Assembly: GCF_010994275.1 (NCBI RefSeq)
Contig: NZ_WMCD01000002.1
Span: 62,001 to 126,000 of the forward strand
Source of the DNA: Cyclobacterium jeungdonense
GTDB taxonomy: Bacteria; Bacteroidota; Bacteroidia; Cytophagales; Cyclobacteriaceae
Direction: 5' to 3'
Length of the DNA stretch: 64,000 nt
The translations under genes and the position numbers were made by a program. The notes under the pieces were generated by a model. The model was not told the DNA's origin and ran no database searches. It saw nothing but the letters and a program-made list of their open reading frames with translations. The first letter of the stretch is position 1; each line of letters starts with the position of its first letter. Below are positions 59,691-64,000 of this stretch, piece after piece.

Positions 59691-60997
59691 TGGCATCATT
59701 CCGGGTAAAGGGTGGAACGAAACTCAAAGGAGAGATCGTTCCCCAGGGTGCAAAAAACGAGGCACTGCAGATTCTTTGTGCCGTTCTGCTTACCTCCGAA
59801 GAGGTAATCGTAGACAAAGTCCCCAATATTCGCGATGTCAATAAATTAATGGAATTGCTTTCTGATATGGGCGTGGTAATTGAAAAAAAAGGCCCTGAGA
59901 GTTACTCCTTTACGGCAAAAAACATCAAGCTCTCGTATCTGGATTCAGAGGAATACCTTCAAAAAGCCTCAGGGCTCCGTGGATCCGTGATGCTACTTGG
60001 ACCCTTGCTTGCCCGATTTGGGAAGGGAAGAATATCCAAGCCGGGAGGCGATAAGATCGGCAGGAGAAGGATGGATACTCATTTTACCGGTTTTCAAAAA
60101 CTGGGAGCGAAATTTCATTACGACGGAAAAAAAGGGATTTATAAAATTGACGGGAGCAAGCTCACTGGTACCTACATGCTGCTGGACGAAGCTTCTGTTA
60201 CCGGCACAGCCAATATCATCATGGCCGCATGCATGGCCTCAGGAAAAACCACCATCTACAATGCTGCCTGTGAACCCTACCTTCAGCAACTATGCCTTAT
60301 GATCAATCGCATGGGAGGAAAAATAACCGGGATCGGTTCCAATCTCCTTCATATTGAAGGTGTAGAAAAGTTAAAAGGCACCAGCCATACTCTGCTGCCA
60401 GATATGATTGAAATTGGTTCGTTCATAGGCCTGGCCGCCATGACCCAGTCCGAAATCACCATAAAAAACGCCCGAGTCGATAAACTTGGTCTGATTCCGG
60501 AGACTTTTCAGCGATTAGGAATAAAATTAGAAATCAGAGACGATGATATTTTCATCCCTTCCCAGAAGTTGTATGAAATTGAAACGTTTATCGATGGTTC
60601 TATTCTTACAATATCGGATGCTATCTGGCCTGGATTCACTCCCGATTTGCTAAGCATTGTGCTGGTCATTGCTACGCAGGCCAAAGGCACCGTTTTGGTC
60701 CATCAGAAAATGTTTGAAAGCCGTCTCTTCTTTGTAGATAAATTAATAGACATGGGCGCACAGATTATTTTATGCGACCCGCACCGGGCTACCGTTATCG
60801 GCCTGGCACGCAAATACCCCCTCAAGGCGATCCGAATGACATCACCGGACATACGGGCAGGTGTGGCTTTATTAATAGCTGCCATGTCTTCCGATGGCAC
60901 CTCTGTGATCGATAATGTGGAGCAAATTGACCGTGGCTATCAATACATTGACCAACGCCTCAACGCTCTGGGAGCGGATATCGTGCGATTTGATTAA
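59690..60997 (+). CDS. murA: UDP-N-acetylglucosamine 1-carboxyvinyltransferase
   Basis: MurA performs the first committed step of peptidoglycan synthesis. The 435 residues show FRVKGGTKLKGEIVPQGAKN, GLRGSVMLLGPLLARFGKGR, LPDMIEIGSFIGLAAM and DIRAGVALLIAA, all typical. The residue aligning with the active-site loop Cys near 115 (usual motif PGGCxIG) is Asp: GGDKIGRRRMDTH. That change is known to give fosfomycin resistance in some MurA proteins. Its ATG overlaps the DUF4290 stop. Confidence 0.95.
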   Translation: MASFRVKGGTKLKGEIVPQGAKNEALQILCAVLLTSEEVIVDKVPNIRDVNKLMELLSDMGVVIEKKGPESYSFTAKNIKLSYLDSEEYLQKASGLRGSVMLLGPLLARFGKGRISKPGGDKIGRRRMDTHFTGFQKLGAKFHYDGKKGIYKIDGSKLTGTYMLLDEASVTGTANIIMAACMASGKTTIYNAACEPYLQQLCLMINRMGGKITGIGSNLLHIEGVEKLKGTSHTLLPDMIEIGSFIGLAAMTQSEITIKNARVDKLGLIPETFQRLGIKLEIRDDDIFIPSQKLYEIETFIDGSILTISDAIWPGFTPDLLSIVLVIATQAKGTVLVHQKMFESRLFFVDKLIDMGAQIILCDPHRATVIGLARKYPLKAIRMTSPDIRAGVALLIAAMSSDGTSVIDNVEQIDRGYQYIDQRLNALGADIVRFD

Positions 60998-62019
60998 AAC
61001 CGGAAGCACGGGATGATCGTGCTTCTTTTGTTTCGCTCCTTGGGATCGCCGTACAAAAATGAATACCGGATAGAAAATTCGTGAGCGCCAGCGGAGCTCC
61101 CCAGACTTAGCTTGGATGCGGTAAAATCAAAACTATAGCCGATATCTATTCCATTGTTCAGTACCACACCCAGCAAGCCTACAATGGACTCGTTGTTGGG
61201 TAAATCGTATTTGACGGGAAAGCCTCTGTACCAGACACCCAGGATCAAAGGTTCAATAAACAATTGAGCCCCCAGATCCAATTGATTAAATGGATCCTGG
61301 TGCTTATAATTAAAAGCAAAAAACGCCGATCGCTCCTGACGCGTATTGCTATAGTAATTATTAATCATTCCCTCTCCCAGGTTGAATTTAATGCCCCCAT
61401 GTGCAGAAAGCCTCATGGGCAACTCACTGATATTACCATCCACAAAAGAAGTGTTGGGTTCGGAAAGGTGATGTCCCGATACGCCCACCCACATCATCTG
61501 AGTATGAAACACCATACCAAAATTATAATCCACAAAACTGTGCTTGTAGTCAGCTGCCATCAACTCCCCGCTAAAATCATCGATGTAACCGCGTTCGATA
61601 TCTAACTGAGAGCCGAATACTAAATCACCAAAATAGGCATCCCTGGTCACAAAACTGGCCTGTCCGCCAAATCTGAGGAAGGAGTCCAGTCCTAAATGCA
61701 CTTTGTAGGAATAAACCAAACCCACCTCATTGGTACTTAATTGTGATTGGCTTTCTCGCGTAGAATTGATGATCAGACCTGCTCCGGAGTTGATGTCAAA
61801 CATGTAATGATCTATGTAAGCAGAATAGGAGACAAACGAATGGTCAAGCCCCGGCCATTGATTTCGGTAATTGGCTCCAATCCGAGTCAGTTCCGTAGAT
61901 CCTGCAAATGCCGGATTCAAATACAATGGTGCAGCATAAAATTGGGAATACTGCATGTCCTGGGCTTGCACAAAATTCCAGGTCACCATAAAAATAAGTA
62001 GGGTATATATCGTTTTCAT
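60994..62019 (-). CDS. PorP/SprF-like type IX secretion outer-membrane protein
   Basis: The 341-residue protein starts at ATG 62019 (MKTIYTLLIFMVTWNFVQAQ, a signal peptide). A TTG at 62040 would add seven residues derived from the repeat. The family motif DMQYSQFYAAPLYLNPAFAG follows the signal. The rest resembles an outer-membrane barrel (GANYRNQWPGL, LGLVYSYKV-like strands, FSIRYSFLYG). PorP/SprF proteins attach or export T9SS adhesins with a type B C-terminal domain, as encoded just upstream. It overlaps the convergent murA end by 4 bp. Confidence 0.93.
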   Translation of the reverse strand: MKTIYTLLIFMVTWNFVQAQDMQYSQFYAAPLYLNPAFAGSTELTRIGANYRNQWPGLDHSFVSYSAYIDHYMFDINSGAGLIINSTRESQSQLSTNEVGLVYSYKVHLGLDSFLRFGGQASFVTRDAYFGDLVFGSQLDIERGYIDDFSGELMAADYKHSFVDYNFGMVFHTQMMWVGVSGHHLSEPNTSFVDGNISELPMRLSAHGGIKFNLGEGMINNYYSNTRQERSAFFAFNYKHQDPFNQLDLGAQLFIEPLILGVWYRGFPVKYDLPNNESIVGLLGVVLNNGIDIGYSFDFTASKLSLGSSAGAHEFSIRYSFLYGDPKERNKRSTIIPCFRF

Positions 62020-62159
62020 CTGTTTATCATTTTTTTTCAACGGTCATAACCTGTCCCGCACCGAAGGTCGGGATACCCTGTCCCGATGTTAAATCGGGAG
62101 AATCTCGCATGGTTGATAATCATCCCAGTGTGTGACGGGTACGTCATGCTCGATTTCAT
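62020..62159 (-). repeat. Dispersed intergenic repeat, copy D (before the porP-like gene)
   Basis: Read on the minus strand, this 140-bp copy starts ATGAAATCGAGCATGACG, has GTCACACACTGGGATGATTA, CATGCGAGATTCTCCCGATT, a CCCGAT/ATCGGG hairpin, GACCTTCGGTGCGGGACA, and ends exactly before the porP-like ATG. TGACG/CGTCA forms a hairpin with a TACC loop. Its frame is open for 40 codons to TGA at 62039. Confidence 0.85.
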
Positions 62160-62212
62160 AACTCCAACGGTTTATTCATCCTATCCTTTTGTTCTCTTTG
62201 GCACCTCTACCA

Positions 62213-64000
62213 TCAAAATATCAGGGTAAAAACCCCCGTTTGCGTCCCGGATTCCCCTGCTACCGAAGTATAATTGATCTTGTACACGTAATTTCCATTG
62301 GGACTCAATTTGCCGTTCAGGGTTCCATTCCAGCCCGAATCCTCCTGACTAAAGGAGGAATAAACCAATTCTCCCCATTTATTAAAGATGTGCATTTCAA
62401 AATCTTCTATGCCCCTCAACTTGGGCAAAAACTTGTCGTTCAATCCGTCTCCATTGGGGGAAAAGGCATTGGGTATTAAAATCCGGTATGAGGAAACTAC
62501 CTCCACTACCCGTTCGGCCTCAGAAACACAACCCAGTACGTCAAAAGTAGTCAGGCGAATGGAGTAGGTTCCGGGTTTGCTATAACTATGCATTGGGTGT
62601 TGCTCATTGCTTTTGGTTCCATCCCCAAAATCCCATTCCCAGGTAAAGACATTGCCCAAGGTCTCATCGCTAAACTGCACCGGATCGTTCAACAGAATTT
62701 CGCCTTCTACTCCGGTGGAAATGACCGTATATAAAAACGCGGCTTCTGTAAAGGCCAAAGGAAGGGTCACTACCCTTGAGACCTCTACAGAGCAACCGTT
62801 TTGATCGGTAACCCTTACTTCCACAACCCCATCTTCAAAAAACTGGGTTTCCAAGACATCTTGGTCACCCGTGTTCCAAGTTATATCGTACTCCCCTGTA
62901 CCACCCTGTATTTCAATCCAGGCCTCTCCGGTCAATAGCTTTTGTTCACAATCGGCATCAAAACGGGTAAACAATTCTACTTCCAATGCTTCGGGCTGGG
63001 CTATGACCAGGGTATTTATCTGGGTACAATTGTTGGCGTCTGTTACCAGAACCGTGTAACTACCTGCCTCCAGGCCATTTCTGTTTTGTGTACCCAATTC
63101 GGGAGCATCCGACCAGGTAATCCGGTAGGGTTGTACCCCGCCGGTGATATCCAAATTGATAAACCCATTCGCATCCCCATAACATGCCAGGGTATCGGTC
63201 TGATCAATCGCCACTGCTAAGAGCTCGGGCTCAGCCACGGTGTAAGAAGTTCCGGTGGTGCAGCCCTTTCGATCGGTAACGATCACCGAATAGGTACCCG
63301 GGCCAAGATTCCTAAGGTCCTTGCTTTTCGCACCGTTAGACCATTCATAGGAATAAGGAGCCGTTCCACCCCTTACCTCGAGTAACAGGCTTCCGTTTTC
63401 ATTGCCATAGCAATCCACATCATTTATGGTCTCATAAACAGACAGTATCTCCGGCTCCCGGATCTGATAGGCCACCGTAGTGACGCAGCCCGCCTCATCT
63501 GTAATTTCGGCAGTGTATATTCCAGGCTCCAGCCCAGTGATGGACAACTGGTCGCTCAGCCCGTTGCTCCAGAGCACTTGAAAAGGACCGCTGTTTTGAT
63601 CTACCTGAATGGCGATTAACCCATCATTTGCTCCAAAACAAGACACACTTTGAATGTCTTCCAGACTCACGTGAAGATCCCGCGACCGAATGATTTCGAC
63701 CTGTTCACTAACCGCACAGCCTTTTGCATCTGTCACCTCCACATAATACTGACCTGGACCAAGATTGGATACCGTAGCGGTGGTAGCACCGTTGGACCAT
63801 AAAAAGGTATAAGGTGCCAGGCCGCCACTCACCGTCACAGAAGCTTCTCCCCGTTCTTCGTTAGTACAAATACCTAAATTTCCACTTATGGATACATCCA
63901 TGGGTAGGGTCGGCGGGGGTACTTCGAAAGATTCGACCACCGAACATCCTTTTGCATCGCTGACGGTCACCTCATACATTCCCGGTTCAAGATCGAAAAT
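62213..64000 (-). CDS. T9SS adhesin with SprB repeats, PKD and type B C-terminal domain (partial)
   Basis: The frame is open to the right window edge, so the N-terminal part is missing. The visible 595 residues contain about five SprB-type repeats of some 75 residues (each with a GG.aPY.y.WSNG core and a VTD..GC end), a PKD domain at about 420-500 (WEWDFGDGTKSNEQHPMHSY) and the gliding-motility-associated/CHU C-terminal domain at about 505-595 (ILIPNAFSPNGDGLNDKFLP, MHIFNKWGELVYSS). The C-terminal domain directs type IX secretion. It pairs with the PorP/SprF-like gene downstream. Confidence 0.93.
   Translation of the reverse strand: MFDLEPGMYEVTVSDAKGCSVVESFEVPPPTLPMDVSISGNLGICTNEERGEASVTVSGGLAPYTFLWSNGATTATVSNLGPGQYYVEVTDAKGCAVSEQVEIIRSRDLHVSLEDIQSVSCFGANDGLIAIQVDQNSGPFQVLWSNGLSDQLSITGLEPGIYTAEITDEAGCVTTVAYQIREPEILSVYETINDVDCYGNENGSLLLEVRGGTAPYSYEWSNGAKSKDLRNLGPGTYSVIVTDRKGCTTGTSYTVAEPELLAVAIDQTDTLACYGDANGFINLDITGGVQPYRITWSDAPELGTQNRNGLEAGSYTVLVTDANNCTQINTLVIAQPEALEVELFTRFDADCEQKLLTGEAWIEIQGGTGEYDITWNTGDQDVLETQFFEDGVVEVRVTDQNGCSVEVSRVVTLPLAFTEAAFLYTVISTGVEGEILLNDPVQFSDETLGNVFTWEWDFGDGTKSNEQHPMHSYSKPGTYSIRLTTFDVLGCVSEAERVVEVVSSYRILIPNAFSPNGDGLNDKFLPKLRGIEDFEMHIFNKWGELVYSSFSQEDSGWNGTLNGKLSPNGNYVYKINYTSVAGESGTQTGVFTLIF

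Noticed and set aside
62020..62040. Seven-codon extension of the PorP-like protein from a TTG
   Set aside because: It consists of repeat sequence and delays the signal peptide.
62213..64000. SprB repeats considered as a DNA tandem repeat or CRISPR-like array
   Set aside because: The units are similar only at protein level, about 75 residues long and diverged in DNA.

Overview
The window is a chromosome segment from a member of the Bacteroidota, most likely of the order Cytophagales. The evidence is a SusC/SusD pair, a type IX secretion (T9SS) adhesin with its PorP/SprF partner, the lineage-typical DUF3467 and DUF4290 genes, zinc-free forms of S14 and L36, and promoters with the Bacteroidota -7 box TAnnTTTG instead of an E. 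coli-type -10/-35 pair. No prophage, insertion sequence, CRISPR array or resistance cassette was seen.

Layout. From 1 to about 36.7 kb every gene is on the minus strand, so transcription runs right to left. Block 1 (36.7-35.0 kb) is tRNA-Tyr, tRNA-Gly, tRNA-Thr, tuf. Block 2 (34.9-23.4 kb) is tRNA-Trp, secE, nusG, rplK, rplA, rplJ, rplL, rpoB, rpoC, ended by a strong terminator, then a DUF3467 gene. Block 3 (22.9-19.4 kb) is the str operon rpsL, rpsG, fusA, rpsJ, closed by its own terminator. Block 4 (19.3-4.7 kb) is the fused S10-spc-alpha cluster from rplC to rplQ, with secY, map, infA, rpmJ and rpoA inside it and an extra promoter before rpsH. Block 5 (4.7-2.2 kb) is carA-eno. Block 6 (2.1-0 kb) is a carboxypeptidase-regulatory-like secreted protein, an FtsB/DivIC-like division protein and an outer-membrane barrel protein cut by the window edge.

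Right of 36.8 kb the content is mixed: an M1 aminopeptidase lipoprotein (minus); pyrH-frr (plus); a SusC-SusD pair (plus); an FG-GAP/ASPIC-UnbV lipoprotein followed by two tandem vanadium-haloperoxidase-like lipoproteins (plus); an ECF sigma factor, a putative small anti-sigma protein, gmk and nadD (minus); an LpxL-type acyltransferase, a UvrD/PcrA helicase, a DUF4290 protein and murA (plus); then a PorP/SprF-like protein and the C-terminal part of a SprB-repeat T9SS adhesin (minus, running off the right edge).

The most unusual signal is a dispersed intergenic repeat of about 90-160 bp, found four times between 39.8 and 62.2 kb. Two copies end directly at the start codon of the next gene (pyrH and porP). 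The copies share small hairpins, and three of them keep a common reading frame starting ATG-AAA-TCG-AGC. I do not recognise it as a named element. A second coherent signal is a set of eleven TAnnTTTG boxes that place promoters, split operons and decide several start codons.
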